Positions 24,793 through 35,439 of a stretch of DNA of 64,000 bases are shown here, piece after piece; the stretch's first letter is position 1, and the number at the start of each line of letters is the position of its first letter. Made by a program: the position numbers and the translations under genes. Location of the stretch: positions 15,398,238 to 15,462,237 of the forward strand of contig JAOANR010000002.1 in the NCBI GenBank assembly GCA_030278955.1. The letters run 5' to 3'. This DNA comes from Hygrophila difformis. Its lineage: Eukaryota > Streptophyta > Magnoliopsida > Lamiales > Acanthaceae. Under the pieces are notes generated by a model. It had not been told where the DNA came from, ran no database searches, and saw only the letters and a program-made list of their open reading frames with translations.

Positions 24793-24818
24793 GCGAAACG
24801 AATTTCTCGGGTATCACA
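24366..24818 (-). repeat. 5' LTR of element B, right piece
   Basis: Resumes B's LTR exactly where 15533 stopped (tggtgggtttaatg) and ends GGGTATCACA before the duplication gttga. Confidence 0.88.
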
Positions 24819-24819
24819 G

Positions 24820-24945
24820 TTGAATACCTCTAGATTTTTAAAGACTTTTAAAAATCTGTATTGAATACCTCTAGATTTTTAAAGACTTTTTAAAATCTGT
24901 ATTGAATACCTCTAGATTTTTAAAGACTTTTTAAAATCTAGATTG
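24820..24945 (+). repeat. Three tandem copies of a ~41-bp unit
   Basis: The unit begins ttgaatacctctagattt and contains aaagacttttt. It belongs to the right half of the MITE interrupted by element B (left half at 11962-12181) and is followed by two further tgaatacacccc termini. Confidence 0.8.
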
Positions 24946-25004
24946 AATACACCCCAACTTTAGAAATCCAAAACACTCCAACAGAGTCTTGATTGAATAC
25001 ACCC

Positions 25005-26045
25005 CACTTAGTTTTAGCATATTTGACCAAAGCATATGTTGTTTTTAGTTGTTTGGTGGCCAGTAGATTTAAGAGCAGATTTGGCCCAAATCTGCTAAAA
25101 TGCGATATGCTTGAATATCAAGCAGAATGGCCAGCAGATTCATTCTTTACTAAATTACCCATTCCTCTCTCCTATCTCTCTCGCTCTCGTCGTTTAAGAG
25201 CAGATATGCTTGCAATTTATATTTATATATGGAAAAGAATGTGGGCCTAAGCCGGGTGACGATGTGGCATTTCTTTCTAAACCTTCAGTCTTCAGCTAAG
25301 CGGCAGGCAACTCTTTGGCAGCAACTGTCGTAATTGGTCGAGTTGGCATCGGTTTTTTTTAAATAATGAGAATACTTAATTTCTTGTAATATAAGAACAA
25401 AAACGAGCGTCGGAGAGTTACAAAAAAAAAACTTAATTTTATTTATTATTTATAAAACTATTGTATTATTTAAGCAAAATAATTTATATCCTTATATGTC
25501 ATTTCACATGCCAAATATGCTTTCTTTAAATGCTATATGCTAATCTACCAAACAACTTTAATGAAATCTGCTACTACTATCTGCTGGTCAAATCTGATTC
25601 TCATATCTGCTGATGAAATCTGTTTGTCAAATATGCTATCTGCTTCTGTCATCTGCTAAACTCCCAAACAAGCCCACTGTCTGCTGAATCGCGCTTGTAA
25701 AGGTAAGCTCGTAAATGTGCAATTTTTTAGTAGTAAATTGCATTCTAATTTCATAAATTTTCGTTCAGCGTGCAAAAATCTAATAGTACTATTAACTTTT
25801 AGCCCTTTGTCCAATTACTATTTTAACCCAATAACCAACCCACTGCCCAATAGTCTACATAAATATTTGTTCTTTTATGTCATTTCATACATTTTTAACA
25901 GCTACAGTTAGTTGTTCAGAACACTTAAATAGAACTAACAACTACAGCTCCCTACAGCTCCAGCTCGCAGCTACAGCTCTGCGTGCAGAATATACCTTAA
26001 AAATTTATATAAAATAATAATTAAAATTTTGTTTTTCATAAATCT
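25005..26045. other. Intergenic DNA with MITE-like ends
   Basis: No gene is recognised. The words atctgctg and tctgctaa recur between 25560 and 25690 and end in cccaaacaagccc, typical of plant MITE termini. Around 25925-25985, ctacagctcc repeats suggest a second MITE end. An 85-codon frame at 24993-25250 has no recognisable motif. Confidence 0.4.
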
Positions 26046-26340
26046 ATATCTATCTATCTATATAATACATAAAAATAATAAAGTATCACTTATGAACAGT
26101 AACATACTCTTATATGAATAGTAACCTATCAATTCTCTCTCACAAAAATTCCCTTATGAATAGTAACCTACTTATATCCTCAATTCTCACTTTCTACACA
26201 CAATCCAATACACATTTTTAAAGCTTAATAACTCAAAATGTGTATCATTAAAAATTCTAAGAGTTTGATATTTTAAAACTATAAGATGAAACGAATCCAA
26301 CGAGATGTTACCTGATTTCTTACATATATGTTGTATAAAC
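26046..26340 (+). mobile_element. Helitron 5'-end fragment
   Basis: Starts TCTATATCTATCTATC and continues with gaacagtaac repeats. It is the reverse complement of the right end of the Helitron-like copies at 29320-29542. It lacks a 3' terminus and ends before an incomplete Stowaway end (about 26363-26400). Confidence 0.45.
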
Positions 26341-26401
26341 ATGTCAAATTTGGATAATAAATACTTCCTCCGTTCTTGAATGTTTTTGACATTTGAAATT
26401 A

Positions 26402-27615
26402 CTAGTATTACCCCCGCCCAATAGGCGGAAATATGGACATGAGAATAAAAATATCCAATTTAACAAATAAAATTGTTCAATTTTATTACGTCGATTACAT
26501 TCCTCAAACTTCTTAAACTATTTTATGCATTACATGAGTACATCTATATATCTATATATTGCATAGAAATCGACCAATAGACATATGCCATTACAAATAT
26601 TTATATATTAATTACAATTTAGTATCTTGAAAATAATATACTAAAAAATAGTTGAAATGACAAAAAAAAAAATGAAAAAGCAAAGCTAAAAAACTTTCTG
26701 CTCACAACTCTAATGTCATAAATTGACAAAAGAAAAAAAAAAGTACGTGAAATCATATTGCATTTGGTAATTGATTATTGATATTGATTCACCCTAAAGC
26801 GTTGACAAATTAGAAATTTCATAAAGATATAGATATTTCCAGATTAAATTTGAAAAATATAATAAATACTTTTGTGAATGAATCCATTGACAAATTAAAA
26901 TGGCTATAGTTTCATCAACTTATTGTCGTATTGTATTTATCTAATTTAGTTAATTTATCTAATGCAAATATTTGCTATTCATTAATGAATATAATATCAA
27001 TCTATAGAGTACTTATAAATAATTTACAATATATTCTTTAACTATAATTTCAACTAATAGAAGAATAATAACAGAGAGTATTGAAATTATATTTAAAGAA
27101 TAAATATAATATCAACCCATAAAGTTTTTGTTACATACTTTATTTGATAATATTTTTATCTATAATAATTAATTAAATTAAATTATCTAATTTGAATTTC
27201 GCTCAAATTTGGTTCTACTATGTTTTGAAAGTGCATTATGTTTTTATATAATTCCTTCACTTTTATAGTGAAAATGGATTGACTTTTGCAACTGTTTATT
27301 ACATGACTTTCACTAATGCTTATACAACATCTATATAAGAAAAAAAACATAATCAGGTGGGATCTTGTTAGATTTGTCTCATCATGTACTTTTGAAATAT
27401 CACATTTTTAGAATTTTTAATTGTACACATTTTGAGTTATTGATTAGTTATGATCATTAAAAATGTATACTGGATTGCGTGCAGAAAGTGAATATTGAGG
27501 AAATAGGTAGTTTACTGTTCATAAGAGGATTTTTGTGAGATGGAATTGATAGGTTACTGTTCATAATGGTAGGTTACTGTTCATAAGGGATATTATTTTT
27601 ATACAGTATATAGTA
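26402..27615 (-). mobile_element. Helitron-like element, left tandem copy
   Basis: On the minus strand it ends in a hairpin (CCGCC-TATT-GGGCGG region, about 26411-26428) followed by a short spacer and CTAG (26402-26405), with T next: a Helitron 3' signature. Its interior matches the copy to the right in head-to-tail order, for example tccaatttaacaaataaaat at 26456 and 27674. No Rep/helicase is encoded, so it is non-autonomous. Confidence 0.55.
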
Positions 27616-29542
27616 TTTTCCCCGCCCCAATGGGCCCAATGGGCACAAATTATGGACAGTATGAATAAAATTATCCAATTTAACAAATAAAATTATTCAA
27701 TTTTATTATGTCGATTACATTATCCAACCTCCTTAAAATATTTTAAGCATTATATGAGTACATCTATGCATTCCATAGAAATCGACCAACATATGTCCTT
27801 ACAAATATTTATATATTACAATTTAGTATTTTAAAAAATACTTATACTACAAATATTAGGACAAAAAAATTAAAAAAGTAAAGATAAAAACCTTTCTACC
27901 TCACGACTCGAATGTCATACATTGACAAAGAAAGTACGTGAAATCGTATTGTACTCGATAATTGATTATTGATATTGATTCACACCTTAAAGCGTTGAGA
28001 TATTAGAAACTTCATATAGATGTAGATATTTTCAAAATTAAATTAGAAAATCTAAGAAATACTCTTAAATGAATCCATTGACAAATTAAAATCATAGTTC
28101 CATTAACTTATTGTCGTATTACAATTTATCTAATTTATTTAATTTAATACAAATATTTGCTATTCATTAATGAATATAATATCAATCTATAAAGTACTTA
28201 TTAGTAATTTATAATATATATTCTTTAACTAATAATTTCAATTAATAGAGTATTGGTTAAGAATAATAACAAATATTGAAATTATATTTAAAGAATAAAT
28301 ATAATATCACCCATAAAGTTTTTTGTTACATCCTTTGTTTGGTAGTATTCTTTATCTATAATAATTAATGAAATTAAATTATCTAATGTGAATTTCGCTC
28401 AAATTTGGTTTCCCTATATTTTGAAAATTCATTATGGTTTTTTATATACTTCATAATTTCTTCATTTTTATAGTGAAAAGGGATTAATTTTTGCAACTAT
28501 TATTATTCAACCATCAATCCATAAAGTTTTTGTTACATATTTTATTTGGTAGTTAATGAAATTAAATTATCCAACGTGAATTTCGATCAAATTTGATTCT
28601 CATATATTTTGAAAGTGCACTATCTTTTTTTAAATACTGAAAAGGAATTGACTTTTGCTATTGTTTATTATTCAACTTTAACTAATGCTTATATAACATC
28701 TATATAAAGAAAACATAGTCAAGTGGAATTAAGGGTGAAAAAAATTACCGTAAACTTGGTATACCGAGCTTACCGTATCGAAAATTACCGAAAAATATCG
28801 AAATTTAGGTATACCGAAATTTAGGTATACCGAAACTTAGGTATACCAAAAAAATCGTACGGTAACGGTATGGAGATTATGGAATTTTTGGCATTTCGGT
28901 ATACCGTTATGCAGGAACATTAATTTTAATATTATTTTAAATTTTTAGTATTTTATCATCGGCATTTTGGTATTTCGGTATTTTGGTATACTTTAATACA
29001 TTAAACGCTAAACCCCAACTCTTAAAGCTCAACCTATCATCGGTATTTCGGTATAGTTCGGTATGCCCATTTCGATATTTTTCAATAAAAACCGAAAATT
29101 CGGTACGATATAATTTTCGGTATGGTAACGGTATGTATTATAGAATACCGAAATTTTCGGTATACCGAAATGTTCGGTATCGGTATCGGTATGGTTTTTA
29201 CCCATACCGAAGATTTTGATACGGTACGGTAACGGTAACGGTATTTCTATATGCCGTATTTTGCCACCCCTAAGTGGGATCTCATTAGATTCGTCTCATC
29301 ATGTAGTTTTAAAATATCAAATTTTTAGAATTTTTCTTGTACATATTTTGAGTTATTGATGAGTTACTGATCATTAGAAAAGTGTATTGGATTGCGTGCA
29401 GAAAGTGAATATTGAGGAAATAGATATGTTACTGTTCATAAGGGATATTTGTGAGAGAAAATTGATAGGTTACTTCATAAGAGTAGGTTACTGTTCATAA
29501 GGGATATTGTTTTTATAGATTATATAGATAGATAGATATAGA
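27616..29542 (-). mobile_element. Helitron-like element, right tandem copy
   Basis: 5' end TCTATATCTATCTATC on the minus strand from 29542, and a 3' hairpin with ggggcgggg near 27618-27640. It carries a hAT MITE at 28730-29272. Head-to-tail tandem Helitrons are known from rolling-circle transposition past the terminator. The boundary with the left copy is placed to within about 10 bp. Confidence 0.55.
28730..29272. mobile_element. hAT-type foldback MITE rich in ggtataccg
   Basis: The ends TAAGGGTGAAAA and (complement) TAGGGGTGGCAA are hAT-type. Flanking 8-mers agtggaat (28722-28729) and agtgggat (29273-29280) differ at one base. The interior shares the cggtatacc word family with the palindrome in the MULE at 8-11 kb. 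Confidence 0.75.
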
Positions 29543-30369
29543 TATTAGTATTCACACACAGACTTTTATTTAAAGTTTTATCATAGTTATACAAGTTAAA
29601 ATATAGTCAAATGAGATCTTGTTAGATTTGTCTCGTCGTGTAGTTTTTAGATATTGAACTTCTAGAATTTTTACTTGTACCGAACTTTAGTTATTAATGG
29701 TTTAAAATATCCATTGGAATGCGTGAAAAGTTGGTTTGTAAAAAATATTCAAGAACAGAGGATGTAGTTTAAATATAATTTCATATTAGATAGTTTAATT
29801 TCATTATTTATTATTGATAAAATACTACCAAATATAATTTATGGATTGATATTATATTTATTATTTAAAGAGCTAATTAATAAAACAGACAATGAGAAGG
29901 CACCTCTTCCAATTTTGGACCACTAAAACTCCATCTTTGATTTTAGCCATTAGAAACCAACTTTGACCAGATCAAGGCCATTTAAACTTTTCAAATTACC
30001 ATTGACCCTACCAACTTTTGATTTATTATACTTTAACCCCAACAGTTGACTTTCCTACTTTAGCCTTATTCCTTTTTTACGCCAACTTTAGATTTTTCAT
30101 TTAATTTAGCCCAATCACAGCCCATCATAATTTCGATAATTAAATTAAGCACTAAACTTCATACATTGGGCTCGACCGCCTTGCTGTCGGGTTTCCTAAG
30201 TTCCGGAATTTTATGGATTTCCTCCAACCACGCAGTCGCAGCCGATGGTTCACCCATTCTTGGCTCCTTCAGCAACAAACAGCACAGTCCTATTTCGTTT
30301 TCTACCTTAGGACGTAACAAGATATGGGTAAAGGGTTTTAACTGATTTACCGGAATATTTGGAATACTG
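29543..30369. other. Intergenic stretch between the Helitrons and the viral insert
   Basis: AT-rich with no convincing frame. The left boundary of the viral insert lies somewhere in the last part of this region but no junction signal was found. Confidence 0.4.
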
Positions 30370-30379
30370 AAAGCCTATA

Positions 30380-30390
30380 TTTTATTGAAG
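30380..30390 (-). terminator. Candidate poly(A) signal of the viral transcript
   Basis: The minus strand reads AATAAA about 200 nt downstream of the TATA box at 30591-30598, which fits the short terminal redundancy of caulimovirid pregenomic RNA. Position-based inference. Confidence 0.4.
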
Positions 30391-30590
30391 AAATATTAAA
30401 AATATTTAAACATAATTTCTCCTAATGGAGAAGAAAGACACTTAACTCCTCATGGAGAAAGCAAGACTCTTGGGGATATACCCCATACTATTACAAACTT
30501 TGAAAGGAAATTTGCAGAAAGTGAAATATTACAAATGTTTTGAAGAGTTGGGAGGATTTTTCGATGCCTTCCATCAGCCCCAAACTCCTT

Positions 30591-30666
30591 TATTTATAGG
30601 CGTTCGCGGATCTCAGCTGCGGATGCCAAACCTTCTCTAATTTATGTGACGTCATTGGGTTCGTCA
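30591..30666 (-). promoter_or_regulatory. Pararetroviral promoter: as-1-like pair plus TATA box
   Basis: The minus strand carries TGACG (30666-30662), seven bases, then TGACG (30654-30650), the same spacing as the as-1 element of caulimovirus promoters, which binds TGA-type bZIP factors. CTATAAATA follows, with TATAAATA at 30598-30591. The second TGACG is part of the palindrome TGACGTCA. Placement downstream of the RNase H region agrees with caulimovirid genome order. Confidence 0.65.
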
Positions 30667-30953
30667 CCTGCCTTAGATTCCAGCTTGCAACATTATTTCC
30701 TGCTGAATTATTGTTTTTTGGTGGCATCTTTTGTCAACTTTCCACATTCTTTTGTCAGCCACTAATTGCCAACTACTCTTACTTGCATTGTCGGCCTTTA
30801 ATTATTAGGTATTGCCGATAGCTCTTTTTCTCTTACATCCAGCTGTTCTCGCTTTGGCTTGTAAAAGTCTTTTGGACGTTTCTTCCCGTTATCCTGCTCG
30901 GATCTGGATTTCTTTTAGGTTACCCGGATTTTTGTACCGAATAGAGGTTTTTC

Positions 30954-31836
30954 CTATTCTGCGCAATATGTGCATATGTAGTTCTCCCATTGGCCAAGAT
31001 GCATCATATTGCATGCATTCTTTTTGGTAGAGTCAGTTTCTGGCAACTTATTTTCCCAGATGAGTAACCTCTTCTTTTCAAAAGAGGTTTCCGCAAACTC
31101 CGAGCTCTTCCCTGTTAAAGAATTAACCAGGAACATATCCATTTAAATTATTTGTAAATATTTTAAATGGATATTTGACCTTTTCCATCTCAGTAAGACA
31201 GACCCAAAATCCCCATGTTCGTCTAGTGGAGATTTTATTTTCGCTAATGGAAGATACCAATGGTGCCTTCTCTTCAATAGACTTTACTCTGTTGAACGCA
31301 ATCATATCAGACCTTTGTAATTTAATAAAATGAAAGACCGGATAAGAACCTTTCCGGACGATTTCTGGGGCCGCTGATATGAACTTAAGCTCTAGAATAT
31401 CTCATCTTTGTAGGTGCGGGTTGTTTTGCCATGCTTCATGCACCGCACTACTTATCCATCCTGGAAGTTTTTCTATTTTCGGAAATCCTGGTGATGTGGT
31501 ATGTACAGATGCCAATGCTCCAAAATCATACCACTTTCGAACATCTTCTGGTTTCGAGCCCTCGAGCATTCAGACCTTATTGTATCTTTCTGATGTCTCG
31601 ATAACCGTCTTGCTAGAGTTTTCCCCTTTTGGAAACTAGTTGTTCCCATTTTCCTTGGTAGTCCAGCCAGGTTGTAGAAAGGACCTTCTCCTCTGAATTA
31701 ACCTTAGAGGTGCTTGTCATTGGCCTAAGGTTAATTTCTTCCTCTTTTACCCAGAGGCTGTGGGATGACCTGAGCTTTTAGAAATGTGACTTTCTTCTTG
31801 CTCAATATTTTTGTCGGTATCCGACAATGGTTCCTT
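30954..31836 (-). other. Viral region between the last frame and promoter
   Basis: Short broken minus-strand frames only (for example 31123-31305 and 30954-31142). In caulimoviruses and solendoviruses a translation-transactivator gene would lie here, but I see no motif that proves it. Confidence 0.35.
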
Positions 31837-32139
31837 TCAAGTAGTGCTTGAATCCGCTTCTTCATAAGTGACCACCTTAGCTTTTTGGGCACTTTTCTCT
31901 TTGTTTACCAGGGAGGCTGATGCTTTCCTGATTGACTCTAATACTGATTCCCATATCATTGTCATTGCAATATGGGCGGTTCGTATATCATTGCGGAACA
32001 TGTCCACATCACTCTTTTGTATTTGGCCAGTTGTTCTTGCATTGATATCCAGCTGTCCAAAATGCTTGGATAGCTCCTCAAGATTTTCTCTGAGGTGCAT
32101 GAATCTCGTAATGATGGAATCAGCTTCAAATGCTTCCAT
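31837..32139 (-). pseudogene. Frame downstream of viral RNase H, unassigned
   Basis: A 100-codon frame rich in charged and helical residues, with SASLVNKEKSAQKAKVV near its end. It starts right after the RNase H remnant and overlaps it slightly in another frame. It may be the N-terminal part of a fourth viral protein (transactivator position) or a C-terminal extension of the polyprotein. Function is not identifiable from motifs. Confidence 0.4.
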
Positions 32140-32708
32140 ATCTTGTCAAGAAATCTGCAAAAACATTTTCATGAGATTTTATAACATCAATATCATAAGT
32201 ATAATATTGACATTCAGCTTGCCATCTGATAATACGAGCTTTTTCAATTTTTGATTCAAGTTTATTTTTTTTAATAAAAGCTCTAACATTAGTATTACTA
32301 TAAACTTTTAATACAAATTTCTTTTCAAGTAAGAATAATGCCATTTTTTAAATGTTTTCCATACTACAAAGAATTTCTTCTCGTTAATGTGCCAATGTTT
32401 GGCTTGTTGTTCAGTGAAAACCCTCCTGTATATCGACATGGTTCTTGACCCGTAGTTGTTTTACTCATGAGCACTCCTGCCCATCGAAAATCATTGGCGT
32501 CCGTGTAGACTACCGACTCATCCTCATCTTGAGGTAACGCAAGCTTTGGCAAGCTATTGTAGACGTGCTTTAGTTCACGAATTCTCTTGGTATGAATTTC
32601 TTCCCACTTCCATCTAGAGCTTTCAGTCTCTTTCAGGAGTGATCTAAAATCCTTCCTATATTTTGCAAGGTCATTAATAAATATACCTGCAAAATTTACA
32701 ACTCCCAA
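32126..32708 (-). pseudogene. Pararetroviral RNase H, broken
   Basis: Two frames (32708-32364 and 32344-32126) cover the connection and RNase H domains. YTDANDFRWAGVL carries the first catalytic Asp, and HENVFADFLTRYG near the end resembles the C-terminal part of the domain. RNase H removes RNA from the RNA-DNA hybrid during viral reverse transcription. A frame change separates it from RT near 32700, and a second break lies near 32350. Confidence 0.75.
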
Positions 32709-33451
32709 GAAACTCTAAAGTTGTTTCTTTCAGGAAAATTGCGGATTTTCTCTACAATGTGTTCATGTAACTCTATCCCTGCTTCCTCAATTTGAACTCC
32801 TAAGAATTCAATTTTGTTAGCAGCGATTGTAGCATTTTTCTCAGAAAGAACAAGACCTTCCATATGACATGCATCTGAAAATATTTCAAAATGTTTAATA
32901 TGCTCTTTAATATTTCGAGATGCAATCAGAATGTCATCAATATAGACGAACATAAACTCTAGATAATCTTTAAATCGATTATCCATCTTTCTTTGGAATA
33001 TCTGAGGGGCATTAGAAAGCCCCATTGGGATAACATTCCAAATATATTGTCCTTGCAGGGTGGAAAATACTGTGAATTTCTTCGACTCATTTACCATCTT
33101 AATCTGATAGAAACCAGATTTGCAATCAAACTTGGAAAACACTTTAGCACCTTTGATGCAATCGATTAAGTGTTCTCTACTCGGAATGTAATAACCATCA
33201 AACTGTATTATTTTATTAATACCCTGATAATTTATTACCAACCTGGGTTTACCTCTTTTTATTTCAAACTGTATTATTTTATTAATACCCTGATAATTTA
33301 TTACCAACCTGGGTTTACCTCTTTTTATTTCACCATTGTTTCTTACCAAGAATCCAGGGCTGCTATAAGCTGAGACTCCAGGCTCGATGAGTTTAAGATC
33401 GATATGCTCCTTGATAATTTGCTGCATATCTTTCTTATCATGCATATTCAT
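32696..33451 (-). pseudogene. Pararetroviral reverse transcriptase core
   Basis: A 251-codon frame holding most RT motifs: KFDCKSGFYQIKM, GLSNAPQIFQRKMD and the catalytic FVYIDDILIA (YIDD at about 32933-32944). The sequence is caulimovirid-like and differs clearly from the gypsy RT at 61-62 kb. A 66-bp in-frame tandem duplication (33201-33266 and 33267-33332) repeats 22 residues between the RT fingers motifs, probably inactivating. The frame ends early and RNase H continues in another frame. Confidence 0.85.
33201..33332 (-). repeat. 66-bp tandem duplication inside the viral RT
   Basis: Two copies of a 66-bp unit (33201-33266, 33267-33332), apparently identical. Length divisible by three keeps the frame open. 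Present within a conserved RT segment. Confidence 0.9.
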
Positions 33452-33495
33452 TAAGATGGATTTATATCGAACATACTCATATTTATATTGCTCGT

Positions 33496-34500
33496 TTACC
33501 AGTAGAGTAGCTTCAATCTTTTTTTTTTATCCCACCATGCCAAATGATTCTCGTTAAAGTTTTTCTGGATAAGCATTTTGACATTTTCGAGGGACAATTT
33601 AATTTCCCCATCAATGTCTAATGAAGTTGTATTTAATAACTTCATTTCCCGCATTGCTTCTTTGAGATTTATAATTTCCTCAATAGATGCATCATCAAAT
33701 TTTTGTTGTCTAAAAGACAACAAAGCATTACCAAACTTTCTTTTATCCTGCATTTTTGGATGGGTTAGTTTGGCATCATTATCATCATGTTTGCTGCGAA
33801 ATATTATATGCATTATCCTGTTGAATGCTTTTTCTCTGTGCAACACCTGTATCTCATTTCCACAACTTGTGGTAAATATTAATAAATTTCTTTTATTATC
33901 TTGAACATATTTTGTAAGGTTTGTATGAAATTATTACCTAACAAAATATCTGCTCCTGTATCATGAAAGTAAATAGGAAGCGTTTTTACCTTCTACTAAG
34001 GCGTACCAAATGCTCCCCCAATTATGATATTAACCTATCGAATACCCTTATTGAGTACTAAGATTTTCTTGGGAAAAATCTCTTCCTGCAATAATTGGTA
34101 AGGATTCTATGGCTTTGATAGGGAAAACTCCTATTTTTGCTGTGCAAATACCTGATTCTGAATCAATATAAGCTGCAAAATATTCCGACTTATATTGTTC
34201 ATATATTATCCCTACCGAGATATAAATGGAAAATGGACTTGTCATTTAATTCTGATGGTATGACCCTTCAGATTAAATTCTATTCCATTATCATTTCTTA
34301 CCCATGGTTTATGACTTTCGAGAAAACTTAATCCCAAAATCATGACCCCATTATCTTTTCCGGCGGTGCCCAAGACTCTGATTTAATAACCTGCAATTTC
34401 AATTGTGCCTTCATAGGTTTCAATTGATGGTTGCTGCAAATAATATAGGTCATCACATGGAAAATAATTAATTTTTTCAGTGATGTCAAATATAACTCGT
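33496..34500 (-). pseudogene. Pararetroviral aspartic protease region and linker
   Basis: The minus strand encodes DTGAD at about 33948-33962 followed by ILLGNNF, matching the D-T/S-G active-site motif of retroviral-type aspartic proteases that process the viral polyprotein. Sequences on both sides are in several short frames with stops (34048-34245, 33496-33846). The linker 33846-33496 leads to RT. Domain limits are approximate. Confidence 0.65.
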
Positions 34501-34561
34501 ATATCTTTCCATCCTTCAGGGCATTTAATCTTTATGTTATCTACCCCAATGGACTGAAGAG

Positions 34562-35330
34562 TTAGATCTTTGATAAACTCCTTTTCTTTCTATGCCATAG
34601 TTGTCTTTCGAAAAAAGACATATGGTTTGCATACTCAATTCTGGCACTTGTTGATCTGTGTAGAACTGTGTGATCTCTTATTTGTATGTCTACTCCTCCT
34701 AACCTGGGAATCTGAGTAGGATTTGGAGTCATGAATTTAGCAAATTCCTTGAATATTCTAGGAATTTCTGTATATTCTTTCATGAGAAATAAAGTCAGAA
34801 TGATGACTATTGAAAAGTGTATAAAAAATTCTATAAGTTATAGAATATGGCATATTCTCTTCTTTCATCAGATATTTTCTTTTGAAATCTTGATGAAGGG
34901 TTAACCTCTCTGCTAAAATCTTGGTCGGCTAGGTTATAGGAAATTCTGGAATGAATGTCAAACATTAGCTTCCCTGCATAAATTTCCTACCATAGTCCCA
35001 AGAAGACCATCTCTAAGGTTTGATTCTTCTATCAGTGACTGATAGATGTAATTCAGAATCAATGCCTTCTTTGAAGGTTGCCTTAATTACTACTTCGATG
35101 GCTCAAATGTGGATCCATTTCATAGTAATGGCAATTTCCTCCTTCATTCTGCTTAATTCCTCAAGAATTTCTTCTTTAGGAATTAATTGCATATCCATAA
35201 CATTACAAGTAAGTTCCATAGGAATTGCAAACTCATCTGCACTTGCCTTGTAGATGATGTTATGTCTTCTCTGGTTGAGTCCCATCTGATTAAGAACTCG
35301 TCCAATCACGCCAATTCTGAATCCGTCATA
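34562..35330 (-). pseudogene. Pararetroviral movement-protein region, fragmented
   Basis: Two frames (35309-35103 and 34783-34562), with matches to caulimovirid movement proteins judged by eye: an IEVVIKATFKEGID-like stretch just after the first frame and LGGVDIQIRDHTVLHR with IEYANHMSFFERQLW in the second. Movement proteins let the virus pass through plasmodesmata. Several stops and frameshifts break it. It lies between the coat zinc finger and protease, the order expected for Cavemovirus/Solendovirus. Confidence 0.55.
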
Positions 35331-35439
35331 TGGGCTGAGGTTGGAATCTTGTCACATTATTCTTTCCAAGGTTCGATTCGAGATCGTCATCCTTGAAAAG
35401 AATCCATATAAGTTTTCAGTGGTCTGAATCCTGTCCTCT

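Larger units (their letters stand above)
12182..24818 (-). mobile_element. Non-autonomous LTR retrotransposon B (split by C)
   Basis: Complete element with target duplications gttga at 12177-12181 and 24819-24823. The sense is minus: the primer site next to the right LTR reads TGGTATCAGAGC on the minus strand and the polypurine tract is beside the left LTR. Left LTR 12182-13874; right LTR 14294-15533 plus 24366-24818 (1,240 + 453 = 1,693 bp, the same as the left LTR). The interior is only about 420 bp with no gag or pol. It must depend on enzymes from another element. Confidence 0.88.
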
